This document shows positions 33,954 to 45,593 of a DNA stretch of 64,000 nucleotides, in pieces. Below the pieces are notes generated by a model. The model saw only the letters and a list, made by a program, of their open reading frames with translations. It searched no databases and had not been told where the DNA came from. Position 1 is the stretch's first letter. The number at the start of each line of letters is the position of its first letter. The position numbers were made by a program, and so were the translations under genes. The DNA comes from Ephemerocybe angulata (Eukaryota; Basidiomycota; Agaricomycetes; Agaricales; Psathyrellaceae). The stretch lies in NCBI GenBank assembly GCA_013368325.1, contig JAACJK010000001.1, forward strand, positions 868,001-932,000, written 5' to 3'.

Positions 33954-34248
33954 CGTGTTTCAAGATTTATCAATCCGCGACCACTCTGCGACGGAGAAAA
34001 TCAAAAGTCCCTCGGAACTCCTCAAGTTACTCTTGGAAAAGAGTCCCCAGCCTCTTCTAGCTCAGGAGGAGGCGTGCAACACCAAGACAGTGACCAAGAC
34101 CACCGCTGGGAGGACTCTGCAGTCCATAATCCAGAAGGAAATCGACAGCATTCGGTCGCTTGGAGACGAGGATAGGAAGAATGAGGATATTGCTCGTTGG
34201 GAGGAGAGGCTCGAAGATTTGGGTAGCGTGAATAGCGTTTACCACTGA
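33954..34248 (+). pseudogene. 3' part of the split caspase/GTPase gene
   Basis: The sequence after the right target-site duplication continues the G-domain protein exactly in frame from 17313: VRFERFG joins VFQDLSIRDHSATEKI. It then reads LLKLLLEKSPQPLLAQEEA and KTTAGRTLQ, matching the usual end of agaric G-domain proteins (a LL.N.PLPL-type segment followed by TAAG). The stop codon is at 34246-34248. It has no start of its own and is severed from its 5' exons by 16.6 kb, so a normal product needs excision of the element or removal of it from the transcript. Confidence 0.82.
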
Positions 34249-34940
34249 CTGCGACTGTATAACCAAAGTTGAGCGCTGAGCTGTCCTAATGATTTGTATA
34301 TCAGATAACTGTCCCGTATTACTTTCCTTGAAATCAAAACGTCCGAATTGTGGCAGCTGCTGCGCGCCCTGTGGTTCAACCAAGTGCCTTCTTGCCATCG
34401 TCCTGCGCTTCTAGTCTTGGCCGAGCGTGTCTGATACAGAATCCGTACTGGCAATGGTCCTATGACGGGTGGGGGTTCCTCTGGCAAAAAGGATGTGATG
34501 TTCTTCGTGCCGTTCAAGTTGTTGGGACCGTCAGGGCAAAATCCGGTGGTCTATCGAGTGCGGCGTGGCTACGGCACCTGACGCCAAGGTTACGTATGAA
34601 GGAACCTCGCTTGCACAGTCGTTCGGGCATTGGAGGACGAGATGATGGTTGCAGCAAGCTTTGACTGCACGATGTCGAACTCACATCAGAATTTGATGGT
34701 TTGGATGTTGCTCTCGACCACCACATTCGACGATAACGATTGCCAGATGCCGCAATGCAAGGACATGAATTCGAAATCTGGGATCGTTCTGCGCTGTTCT
34801 GCGCTTTGAAGACGACTCCGCACCTTGCCCGCAGCTGATAATGATGGATATATGAGCCGTGGGTTGCGAGGGCAATTGGTGACCTTGACTTGACCTTGCC
34901 CTCCACAAACACCACGGTACCTCCATTGTTGTTCGGCTCG
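34249..34940. other. Intergenic region
   Basis: No gene seen between the displaced GTPase exon and the F-box/LRR gene. Confidence 0.45.
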
Positions 34941-36426
34941 ATGTGTCCCAAGCTATTCGACATCCTCTCCGAAGACGTGCTTGACCTTATCGTTGCAGAA
35001 GTACGCTTCTCCCACCCCAGCGCGATTTGCAAACTGACCTTCCATGGGAATCCAGGTAGCGAAGGATGCAGGGCTTGAAGAGCTGTGCGAAATGCGTTTC
35101 GTCTGCCGAGACCTAAGCTATGTTTTGGAATCCAAGCTATTCAAAACCGCTACTATCAACATCACTCGCCCCGCACGCACAGAGCCAATTGAGAATCATG
35201 GCCTCAGGGAATGGGGCGAATGCTCGGTGGACTACGCATTTAAAAGTCCAAAGCCTTCCTCGAGCGGCAAACAGATCCCAGTCTACCCTTCTCAGGAAAG
35301 CCATCGAAGGTCTGAGGAAGTTGGAATCGGCACAGTGAGTCGTGGGCCTATCCTCTTTAGATTCACGTCCAATAATTCCCCCGCTGTAGCATTCAATTCT
35401 AGATGGTCTTGAACTACGACGTTGTCCTGGCGGTATCCCAACTCCCGAAACTACGCAGTGTGCAGCTCCTGTTCGAAACTGGCTGGCGCGACAGTGCTCC
35501 ACTGCTACCTCTTGAATACTTCAAAGGTCTTCACTCACTCGAACTGAGTAACCTTCCCCTTTCGCAGAGGGCGGTCGACGCCTTGCGCCAAACGATAACG
35601 ATATCACCCGAGCTCCAGAGCCTGAATATACTCTACCAGGGCCGGCACTCTTCGCTCGAAGACCTGGCCTCCGTGTTCGCAGACGCTGTCGCTGCGCCTG
35701 CTTTCGTTCCAACATTAGAACGCCTAATCCTACGTGGCCGCCACATTACACTCTCACCAGCATGCGTTCCCTACCTCTCCGCACTCACAGACCTTCAGAT
35801 CGACCAATGCGCGACGGCCCATGCAGTGGATCCTGCCTTCTGGGAAGCACTCGCAGATGGTCGAGTTCGTCTCCAACATCTCCAAATATACCCTCTGTCT
35901 CCTTCAATCGTTGCTTATCTCAAGACGTACACGGGTCTCAAGACCTTGCGGCTCTCTGGGAATGGGAAGGATGAAAGTTCGATCAACAGGCAGCTGCATA
36001 TGGTCGAAGACCTATACCGTGAAATTGTACCCCATCATCGTGAAGCGCTACGCGTTTTATGCACTGGGAACCTTCCGACGACGGTCTGGGAACTTGAGGC
36101 CAAGAATCTCAAGGCTATTCTCCGGTGCAGGAACTTGGAGACACTAGCTCTCAAGTACCGATACGACGTTGGGAAAGGAAATATTGACTTACCAATTGTG
36201 CGTCTCCCCCTGCGTCCCCACTCAGCTTTTCCACTTGCTAATGTCCACCGCTCAATTTCTCTAGAGTAATCTAGTGACGGAGGTTGTCAAAAGGCTGCCA
36301 AAACTGGCAAAGGTCAATATCCACCTAAACGAGGATGTCAAGTTCTCCGAACGTCTTCCAAATCCTGCCCCGCCCCCAAACCTGCCCAACCACGTTCCAC
36401 CTCTCCACGTCCTCTTCAACCACTAA
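34941..36426 (+). CDS. F-box/LRR-like protein, family A, with frame-shifted exon 2
   Basis: Exons 34941-35000, 35056-35334, 35403-36197 and 36265-36426 keep one open frame of about 431 residues. The 20-codon first exon (MCPKLFDILSEDVLDLIVAE) and LEELCEMRFVCRDL match the paralogues. From about 35,165 the paralogue-like sequence (IMASGNGANARWTTHLK, then LRKAIEGLRKLESA) lies in another frame, while the frame that splices on reads unrelated residues. An indel has therefore scrambled roughly the last 55 residues of exon 2. Exon 3 resumes normal leucine-rich sequence (LHSLELSNLPL, LERLILRGRHI, LQHLQIYPLSP, LKTLRLSG). Either a pseudogene or a protein with a novel insert. Its stop lies only about 8 bp before the duplicated homogentisate dioxygenase segment. 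Confidence 0.65.
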
Positions 36427-36433
36427 ATCCGCT

Positions 36434-37106
36434 TGTGGGCTGGGCTAGGTCGGTTGCAGTAGCCAGCGTGTTGGTGGGTGGGCCAGAGCATGATATATGC
36501 GAGCGTTTGAGTGCCTCCTGGCTGCCATTTGTGCAGATCGTAGGCAGTTTGAGTGCCCTGGCCGATTCGAAGGCGGAGAAGTGGACGTCGAAGGATGGAG
36601 GCAAGGCGGACGGACGGTCGTCGAAGGTGGAGGGACGGCGCCAAACGCGCAACGGCCGCGTCTGAAATGGCGCGGGAGGGTCGAGAATGGGGGCGAGAAG
36701 AGGAGGCGTGCGCACATATCTACGCGCAAACGCAGCAACACTTCATCTACCATCATTTCAGGCCCTAAGACGAGCGCTCCAAGAGTTCGCGTGGCGCTTC
36801 ACGCCGTGAAGCGCGAAAAAGTGCCCAACCTGGGATATGTGGTACGGCTTCCCTGATACATTGGACCACGGGGTCGAGCATATATGCAAACAAGCTCCCA
36901 TCTCTGAACTTTTTGAGGAGGACGTGGCGATCTGATACGAATACTTACCTTCATATACCTGGTGCCCGGAAATTCGGTTGCAACGGGTTTGACGGGTTTG
37001 CTGAACCGCCCATTACTTCATCCTTGTACTCGGGTTGCCTCCCCGGATATATAAGAGGTTCCGCTAACCGTCTAGGAAGCCCCCATCCGTCTCTCTTCCC
37101 CTACCC
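36434..37106 (+). repeat. Duplicated upstream region, homogentisate dioxygenase copy 1
   Basis: Nearly the same sequence occurs inverted at 47,771-48,475, and a shorter version at 56,172-56,572. Shared landmarks are GGGCTGGGCTAG near the outer edge, AACGCAGCAACACTTCATCT and the TATATAAG promoter block. Frames in it are not conserved as protein. Confidence 0.75.
37048..37055 (+). promoter_or_regulatory. TATA-like box of homogentisate dioxygenase copy 1
   Basis: TATATAAG lies 52 bp upstream of the ATG and is kept in all three copies (the others at 47822-47829 and 56223-56230 on the minus strand), which supports a functional core promoter. Confidence 0.6.
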
Positions 37107-39263
37107 ATGGCTACTGCATCTGGAGCATCTGCCCGAGGGGCCTTCGTCACTGAAGCCCGCTCTGATGACCCTTACCTTTACCAAGTCGGCTTTGGGAACC
37201 GCTTTGCATCTGAAGCTCTGTGGGTCTTGTCCATGTCGCCCTTGTATCTGAGACTGACTGGTCTTCAGCCCCGGTGCCCTTCCCAAAGCACAGAACATGC
37301 CCCAGAAGCTGAAGTACGACCTCTATGTCGAAGGCGTATGTACCCCATGACCCCTCCACCCGCGGAGCATACTAATCCTATCATTGCAGTTGACAGGGGC
37401 GTCTTTTGTGGCACCACGGGCAGAAAATCTAAATGCGTATGTGGTGTACAGTTTGCATGTGCTGCTGTGTTTCTTACCCTGGTTCTGTAGCTGGCTGTAT
37501 CGTATGCGCCCGTCCGTCGCACACAAAGGCTTCAGGAAACTTCCAGCTAACCCCGACGTCAGTCCTGTTCCGCCTTCTAATTTAAACTACATACTGACCC
37601 CGGATTTCATCACAACCAGCTCGAGTCCTGCTTCCTCACTCTCAATCCCAAAGTCCACATCAGCCCTACCCAGCTCGCATGGCACCCATTCGACATCCCT
37701 TCAGGCAGCGAGAAAGTCGACTTCATCCAGGGTTTGAAGACCATCGCCGGCAACGGCGATCCTACGCTTCATGAAGGTCTCGCCATCCATATGTACCTGG
37801 CGAACGCTTCGATGGAAAAGAAGGCCTTCCGCAATAATGATGGCGATTTATTGATTCTTCCTCAGCAAGGCCGTCTCGACATACAAACGGAATACGGAAA
37901 GTAAGCCCTTCGAAGGCTTCGAATTGGGCGGAGAACTGACTTGCTCTTATGCACAGGTTGATGGTTCGCCCGGGAGAACTCTTCGTTGTCCAGCGTGGGA
38001 TGAAGTTCAAGGTCCTGCTTCCTGATGGCCCGTCTCGCGGATGTAAGCGCCCCGCTTTTGCGGGTATGTCGAGGATACTTACCGCGGATAATCCTCGCAG
38101 ACATTCAAGAGATATATGGACAGCATTATGTTCTGCCCGAGCTTGGGCCTTTGGGTGGTCATGGCCTTGCCAACCCTAGGGATTTCGAGTCCCCGTTGGC
38201 GTCGTTCGATATAGATCAGTCGGCTTGGGAGAGTGAGTGTCTTAGCCTTATGTCACTGTGTTATTTTGGCCGCTCATCTGACCGTCCTTGAAACTAGTTG
38301 TGTACAAGTTAGTGGAATTGTCCTTTCAGACCGGCGTATTCTAAACTGCTGTTCCAGGGTGGGCGGAGAGCTCCACGCTTGCGACCAGGATCACACCCCA
38401 TTTGACGTCGTCGCTTGGCACGGAAAGTGAGTCGTCCCCCAAATTCGTTATCGCAGGGGAAATATTGAGGTCTTTACAGTTACGTGCCCTACAAGTACGA
38501 GCTGGAGAAGTTTATCGGTGTCGGCAGCATCACGAAGGACCACATCGACCCTTCGTGCTTCTGCGTCTTGACTGCGAAGTCGAAGCAGCCGAATGTACCG
38601 CTTTGCGACTTCCTAATCTCCTACCCTCGCTGGGACGTCGCGTCCAACACCTTCCGACCTCCTGTGAGTTGCGAATGGAGCGGGCAGACGTGAAGATGCC
38701 GGTTGCTGACTTCTTTTTGTTCTGTTTGCTTTCAGTACTATCATCGAAATTCGTCGACCGAGTTCATGGGTCTCCTGTACGGCGGCTATGGTGGGCGCAG
38801 CGACGGCTTCCAACCCGGTGGAGCCAGTTTCGAAAACAGCTTTACGCCTCATGGTGGTATGTTTCTTTCCCCCAGAGGACTAAATTTCTCGCGCCTTACT
38901 CTTCTTTCCTTCCTCTAGTTTCATACGAGGAGTGGGAGAAGGCGACCCAGCACGAGCTGGAGCCCCGCAGAATCTCCGAGGGCACTGTTGCTTTCATGTT
39001 CGAATCGAGCATGATGTTCACAATCTCCGACTGGGCTATCAAGCGGTCCGGCAAGCTCCATGGTAAGCTCCCCACCTTTTTTGTGAGTTTGCTTCAGTTC
39101 TGATGGTATCGATAGAACATGAGCCTAAGATGTGGGATGGCCTCAAGGCCAAGTTCATGGACCACATCGACGACATCAATGCGGAGCTCCAGGCGCAGGG
39201 CCTGCCTCTCCTTGGTGAAACCGCACCAGCCGTGGCCAAACCTGCACAAATCTCAACTACTTG
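37107..39263 (+). CDS. hgd: Homogentisate 1,2-dioxygenase, copy 1 (altered C-terminus)
   Basis: It opens the aromatic ring of homogentisate to maleylacetoacetate in tyrosine/phenylalanine breakdown (cytosolic, Fe(II)). About 13 exons separated by 45-75 bp introns read through the whole enzyme: PYLYQVGFGNRFASEAL, LTGASFVAPRAENLNA, WLYRMRPSVAHKGF, GDPTLHEGLAIHMYLANASM, LMVRPGELFVVQRGMKF and onward. The metal-site region is intact: DHTPFDVVAWHGNYVPYKY, HRNSSTEFMGL (His and Glu ligands) and FTPHG (His ligand). One exon is only 10 nt (about 38298-38307). Differences from the other copies include LISYPRW for LIFHPRW and FRNNDGD for FCNNDGD. The last residues are replaced: after AVAKP it reads AQISTT and stops, because an adjoining repeat is fused at a CCTG junction (about 39,241). 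Confidence 0.85.
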
Positions 39264-40275
39264 ATTCCATTAAGATGGAGCTGAAGGATGCATAGTGACC
39301 ATTTCCCACCTGTTTGGACCTGAGATTCCCAGCAGAGTTGACTTGTCGTGTCGGGCGCTTATTGACGGCTGGGCGCTTGTCATTCGCAGTCTTACTGTCT
39401 CACTTCCTGTAGCACTATCCATGCCAGGAATCCGACTTAGATGTAAGGGGTCCTTGCTCCCAAAACAGCCCTTTTGGAGGCAGTGGGTACCTATGAATTG
39501 TATCAAGCGACATTATGATGAATTTGCTTTCGAATTTGTATGATTATGGGACTCGGAGCAGGTAAGTTCTGGTCTACGCCCAAGAGTGTAAATCTCTGAG
39601 CAAGTAGTTGACAGTTTGCAGAGAGATTGGACGTACTCCTAGCGACCTTGGTGACAGGTTCAACCAGGTCAAGTTTCACGCTTTCCTAGCGGCTCCCCAA
39701 TCCTGGTCGATAAGGGCGTCGTTGTGCAGAGCAATCCAAGAGATGCACAAGCATAACCCCGCAATGGCAGCTCCCGAAAACTGCCAGCCTTCTTTGAAAG
39801 GATCGAATGGATCAGACAAATTCATCCGGACATCATGGCGAGGGAGGTTCAGTTCATGGCATTTGCCTTGGAATTGACAGCTTTCGCCACGACTCCGATG
39901 GATACTGCCAGTGAATTGAAGGAAATCATTACTGCGCCAACTTACCTCTAATTAAGTTCTAGAAATCTTTCCTGGCAACGCGTCGACTCCAACAGCTAAG
40001 TATGTGATGGGAGCTTAAATAGACGCCTGCGCGAAGTAATCACACCTGCTGGCTTTAAACGCATTGAATCGGCCTGTTTATCAGTAGATTGGCCAGGGGA
40101 GGGGACACCTTTATCCTATGGTGCTCCCAGACATTTAAATGAAAGAAAACGGTGCTAAAATGAGGTATCGCCGATGAATTCGGGGCCAGATAAGCTAGGT
40201 GCATATTACATAATTGATGGAATTGAAATGCTAAGGTATTTGCTCTAATCCAAACTGGGTCTTTTGTTCTACCAG
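39241..40275 (+). repeat. Segmental repeat R, copy 1
   Basis: Matches 45165-45593 (partial) and 49518-51534 in inverse orientation. Landmarks are ACTTGATTCCATTAAGAT, CATTTCCCACCTGTTTGGAC, GGTCCTTGCTCCCAAAA and GTCTGGGAGCACCATAGGAT (the last read on the minus strand here). Around 39,885-39,985 it carries the last bases of an F-box/LRR family A gene. No protein of its own is convincing. Confidence 0.75.
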
Positions 40276-40686
40276 CACACCGCTGTGACGATATGGTTTG
40301 CGTCTGAACCACCACGACACTCTATACCCATCTTTCTTGTCTGTTACAGAGGACCAGAGCCTTTTCTGAACCCACAAAATGAGCCGGGTAATCGTAGAGG
40401 TGCAGTCCATTGTTTTACATCCGACGAAAGCCTCCGATTCTCATGGTGTGGGACGATACAGGCGCTGCCGAGGCTGGAAGTCCCCAGGACCAGTCTGTGC
40501 ACGAGCTGCGCCCGCTCTACCGAGTCTAAATGCCTATGGTGCTCGAGCACCGAACAGCTTGAAGCTCCTGCAGCGAGTCCCAGCAGCTGGACCCCAGTTT
40601 CAATACAAAAAGGAGCCTCCGAACCGAGGAGCACCGAACGAGATGTAAACGGCCTACCGTCTTCGACATCAAAGACCCCCACACAT

Positions 40687-42330
40687 ATGGACCGGCGTTT
40701 GAGCGTCGACCTTCGAGACGAATCTCTGTTGGACGCCCTATCGTCATCGTATCCATCTTTTCTGCAGGGCAACGTCCCGGACAGGAAAGTCATACCGATA
40801 CGGCCTGATGAGAACGCATTTTCCCCGAACGAGGACGACGATGTTGCTATGGTGAGTTGCGAAGATTGCTATATAGTTGCAGATAGCGTTAACCCAACCT
40901 AGATTCATCCTTCGGTACCCATTCGCAGTGAAGCTGGTTCTTCGACTTCCTCCTCCGACTCGTCGCGGGGTCTACGCTCCCGTTCCCGTTCCTTGTTCTC
41001 TCTGACCCTCTCTTCCCGCCCCAACTCTACGCCGTTAACGACCCCCAGCACCACGACATCCCCCATGATCACTGTCGCAAGATCCCTCACGCGGCGGATC
41101 TCGTCGACTACGCCGCTGCGGGCTCAGCATGTGCAAACGCACGACTCCCCCGAGGCGAAGAAGTCCTTGTCCCAGGACGACGACGCCTTCAGCGTGGGCA
41201 GCGACCGGTCTCTGCGCCGTAAGAAGCGGATGAACCCCCCACCTCCAGGGCCAGGACTCGCCTCCCGGAAGGTCAGCACAGCAAGCCTGAAGAGCCAGCC
41301 TCCCATCGCGATCACCCTGCGCCCGGGAACGGCAGACTCGGGCACCTCGTCCCGTCGCGACGCGAGCCCGCAACCCGAACAGCGGACCCCGGAACAAGTG
41401 TCCCCTACCCGCACCGTTCGCTGGTCTGTCGACGAGAAGCAGGACAGGCCTAGCGCACCGGAGGCGCCGCCGCCGCCTTTTGTTCTGCCTGAGGTCCCCC
41501 CGCCCGCTCCTGTGCAGCAGCTCCCCCGCCTAGGCCATCCGAGCCGGCCATACTACAGTGCGATCCGCAAGCATTGCATGTCGTCCCCAGCAAGCTCGCG
41601 TCCATCGTCGATCGACCAGACCGCTGCTCCGCCTCTTCCGATCACCTCGCGCTCCAGACCCACGTCCACGTCTGTCCCTCCCTCGGCGTTCAATATGACG
41701 AGCGTAACGCCCTTTACGAGGAGACCCGTATCCATTGGCGCCGTCCCGCTCTCAGCCCCTGCAGCGTCAACCTCGATCCCCGCGCGCGCCGCCACGGATC
41801 TGAGCGTGTTCGAGATCGCGGACGAGATGTTTGAGGAGGAGGAAGACGAGAAGCCCGAGCCTCACCAACGCAAGTCGAGTAGCCTTTCGCGTGCCTTTGG
41901 CCGCAGGCTCAGCCAGTCGAAGCTCACGCCGACGACGAAGAAGAGGTGGTCTGCATCCTCCCTCTTCGCTGAGGGAAGCGCGAGGGACAATGCTTCCCCC
42001 GTCGAAGCGAAGTCTACGTCGCGCGGGCCGGAGATGGGCGGTAGGATGATGGGGATCTCGATGAGCGGCGAGATTGAGATGCGGATGTCGTTGGCTATGC
42101 GCCAGCAGCAGGAGGAGGGGCAGGCGGCGGGGGTTTCGCCACAAAGAGAGGGGTCGCAGGAGAGGGGGTACCGGTTCAGGCGGACGCTTGAACAAGCGGC
42201 AGCGGGGAATGGCGGTGCAGGACTACCGTCGACTGAGGGGGGTGCGGAGAGAGAAGGGCGGTCGGAGAAGAGGAAGGGCCAGTCCAACGTTCTGGCTAGG
42301 ATCAAGCGAGGCTTGAAGAAGGTGTTTTAG
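40687..42330 (+). CDS. Disordered Ser/Pro/Arg-rich hypothetical protein
   Basis: Exon 1 (40687-40851) and exon 2 (40903-42330) join DDVAM to IHPSVPIRS, giving about 530 residues. The start at MDRRLSVDLRDESLLDAL is the first in-frame ATG; the frame is open upstream, so a further 5' exon is possible. Composition is low-complexity (SSTSSSDSSRGLRSRSRSLF, PPPPFVLPEVPPPAP). A patch FEIADEMFEEEEDEKPEP and a basic end (NVLARIKRGLKKVF) stand out. No known domain. Codon choice becomes very GC-rich from about 41,000, unlike the AT-richer flanking repeats. It lies inside the loop between inverted homogentisate dioxygenase copies 1 and 2 and is single copy here. Confidence 0.65.
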
Positions 42331-43012
42331 TACCTTTGAACCTTTTGATTTCCTTTACCACAGGCTTGAAGCATCCTTTCTATCATCATGAACACTCACG
42401 ACGAACTTTCATGAACCTAATTTTTACTGCCTATTGACCACTTTGCTTTCCATCTTTCATGCTCTACATCTACTGCTACCACTTCGGATCTGCTACACTA
42501 CTATATTCCTTATAATGCTCGCTTCTCCAGGTTGGATTTACTTGTTGGGAGTTGTTTCGCTTTCCCTTCTCTGCACCTATTGGGCATATTCGTTGGCTTC
42601 TCTTACCTACTTATCGTTACACATCGGGTTTATTGGATTTATTTTGACCTTATCCTTCAGCAGGTCGCATCTGGCGCTTATCATTCTCAGATCTCAGCCT
42701 GTCTGAAGATCTCCTCATTACATCACTCCTGCTTTATGACCTACACCACACCGCATCTATACACCATCTACATACAGATTCTTCGTCACCTCTTTCCTCC
42801 TTCGTCTCCTTCCTTTCAAGGACCAAGGCTGGTTGAGGAGATTCTCGTTTTGTAGTACGGTAACGCTCAAGTTTGACGCCTCATAATTAAGCTCCTTGGC
42901 TGTTGGTCTCGACGCAAAATCCGAGAGATTTTGGGAAACATTTATGGCGCTTAATTAGATGTTAAGTCAACAGAATTCTCTATGAGTTCCCTCAAATTTC
43001 AATAAACTTGTA
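42331..43012. other. Intergenic region between convergent genes
   Basis: AT/pyrimidine-rich. The frames at 42,434-42,855 read hydrophobic but have no family resemblance. It probably holds 3' untranslated regions. Confidence 0.45.
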
Positions 43013-44789
43013 CTAGTATCCATAGAAGTCGTAGTCGCACGCCACCCTTACAAAACGGCCAGCATTTGGGTTGTGTATGAGCTTCCCATCGCCTGCTCCA
43101 TCGACATATATCTCAAACGAAGCCTGGTGGATCTTGATCTTGCAAACTTCCTCCTCAAACGCCGAAGCATGTTCATACACCTCGTCCTCGTCGGTGTCAC
43201 ATACACCGTAATCTTCACATACGCCGTATAATTCCATACTCGTTGGGGCCCGGTCGATTGGGTGCGTGTCGATTGGGTACTTGGCAAGGCTGATGTAGAG
43301 TTTTTGAAGATGCTTTAGTCTTGCGGAGACTTGGGAAATGAGGGTATACTGTCCCATGGAATTTAAATATACACTTGAGGAATGGATGATTAGAGGTGCT
43401 CACCACAGGGATATCAGGACTCCTCCGATCTGAGGTATAGTGAAAGAGTAGCCGCAACGTGCGAAGCTCGTTGCACTGAACAACACTGTCAAGATATCTC
43501 CCCAGCGTCCACGCCTGGCTCCACCTGATGTCACATATCTTAAAGGCCCGCAAAGTTTCCTTATGTCGGGGTAACACGGTATGAAACACCAAGCTCGCCA
43601 TCGCACGCTCTCCCGCCACAGATATGTTGTCCTCATTACCCCAAATATTCCTCGACACATTGAGGGTCTCCAATCCCGAATATGACTCGAGGTACGCAGC
43701 GACGGCCGGCGTGACAGGGTATATCCGCAAACTGGCGACTCTTAACCCCACTGAGGAGAGTGCACTCCAGAATGTGGACTCGTCGACGGTTTCACCTTCT
43801 ATTGCCTGGTTTTCGTCGATTGCCAGATTTATCAGGGCACCGAGATACGGGACGCATGCAGGGGAAAGCGCGATGAAGCGTCTCGTTCGCCCGCGTAGCG
43901 CCAATTTCCTGAGTCGAGGTACGAATGCCGGGGATGCAAGAGCTCCAGCGAACAGTTCAGCAAGGTCCACCAGGTCGTCCGTTCCGCGATCTCGGGTTGC
44001 TCCCTGTAAGGTCAACGATTCGAGCATCGGCGATCGAGATATCAAACCCGATACAAGAGCAATTGATTTTAAGGAAAGACTCGGGATGCCCTCCAATGCC
44101 AGAGAGGTGAGGTTACCCAAGGGGCTGATATCAGGGAAAGGCTTGAGACTCTCCCATTCCGGTTCGAAAACGAGGGTTAGCTCCTGTAACTTGTGGAGCT
44201 GGGAGATAGTCCGTATGACTTCGTCGTTGGGCCGGAACGTCTGAAAGAGAATTCTGCGTATCCGTTTTAACTCAACCCAGTTGATCATGAACAGCTTGAG
44301 GAAGTTGGGCGCTTACCGGACTGACTTGACATTCGCCAATGTTTTGATTGCTGGTATCAGAAACTTATTCTGATACTCCCGCAATTGCGCCGCCTGCTCC
44401 TGCTGCGAAGCCAGATCCCACTGTCCTCTCCGACCAATGTCAGGCGAGTCGTCGCTTGCCACGCGGAACAGAAAGTCTATCTTCAGGCGCTTCGTCCATC
44501 GAGCATTGGGCCCGGTTCCTTGCGCCAGACACTCCAGCTGTCTGCCCGTGCGTAAACGTGTGAAGTCAATTGTCGTCGATGCGAAAGCTTTGGGCTCGAT
44601 GAGCTCGTTCATTGCCTTTGACACGAGCCTCATGTTGCAAAAGGTTTTGAATTGGGCGCCACGGATACCCTGCGCGACCTTCGGAAAAGAATAAGTGACT
44701 TTTAAAAAGGCAAGCTAGTACTAACATACCTCGGCTATGATTATATCGAGGACATCCCTTTGGAGAGTTTCAAAAAAGTGACAACTCAT
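43013..44789 (-). CDS. F-box/LRR-like protein, family A (intact)
   Basis: Exons 44789-44730, 44678-44317, 44253-43404 and 43348-43013 join in frame to about 535 residues. The first exon is again 20 codons (MSCHFFETLQRDVLDIIIAE). Exon 2 has FCNMRLVSKAMNELIEPKAF and the family block GTGPNARWTKRLKIDFL. Exon 3 carries leucine-rich segments (LTSLALEGIPSL, LESLTLQGA, LRKLALRGR, LRIYPVTPAVAAYL, LETLNVSR). The last exon is acidic (CDTDEDEVYEHASAFEEEVC) and ends DYDFYGY. It is the closest intact relative of the tail fragments found in the R repeats, so it is the probable source of that sequence. Function unknown; ubiquitin-ligase adaptor by analogy only. Confidence 0.75.
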
Positions 44790-45164
44790 GGTAGGCTCGA
44801 GCTACCCTGTGAAGGCAGAAGAAGGGGTGAATCGGACATCGGTATTGAACAAGCTGCTTTATACTGAGGGAAGGCGGCCTTTATAATTTTGACTACCAAC
44901 TTTGCGGTGAATATCCATGACGATCGGCTCTCAGTGAGTTTCACGGGAAAGGAGAAGATTGGGGTCGAGAGGGGAAGGCACAGCCTTGGCGTATACTACT
45001 GCGCACCCCGCTCCATCAGTCTATTAGGTCGTAAAGAACTTTGTCACATTCAAATGATACATCAGCCTTTGATATGAAGCTATGCGAAAAGCCGACGTAC
45101 ATACAAAGAGTCATGTCAAGCCTCCTCAACCAGGTTTCGACAGCACAAACTTACCTGCTCCGAG

Positions 45165-45593
45165 TCCCATAATCATACAAATTCGAAAGCAAATTCATCA
45201 TAATGTCGCTTGATACAATTCATTGGTATCCACTGCCTCCAAAAGGGAGCTTTTGGGAGCAAGGACCCCTTACATCTAAGTCGGATCCCTGGAATGGATA
45301 GTGCTACAAGAAGTGAGACAGTAAGACTGCGAATGACAAGCGCCCAACCGTCAATAAGCGCCCGAGCCAACAAGGCAACTCTGCTGGGATTCTCAGGTCC
45401 AAACAGGTGGGAAATGGTCTCTATGCATCCTTCAGTTCTATCTTAATGGAATCAAGTAGTTGAAATTTGTGCAGGAGAAAGCTAGTTGCTGGTCTAGGAT
45501 GTAATCTACCAATGCCACTCCCGCCTCGACAGCGGGACCCTGGCGGGACCTATCATCGGGGTGGGCAGACGTACGCGACGGATCACTTTCTTG
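45165..45593 (-). repeat. Segmental repeat R, copy 2 (partial)
   Basis: Reverse complement of 39,247-39,545 plus the repeat's proximal part (CGGGAG..GGCATTGG, TAGCAAGAAAGTGATCCG), which is shared with 51,440-51,534 and absent from copy 1. It joins directly to the shortened end of homogentisate dioxygenase copy 2. Confidence 0.75.

Noticed and set aside
36435..36856. Reading frames in the dioxygenase upstream region
   Set aside because: The frames differ between copies through small indels, so the conservation is of DNA by recent duplication, not of protein.
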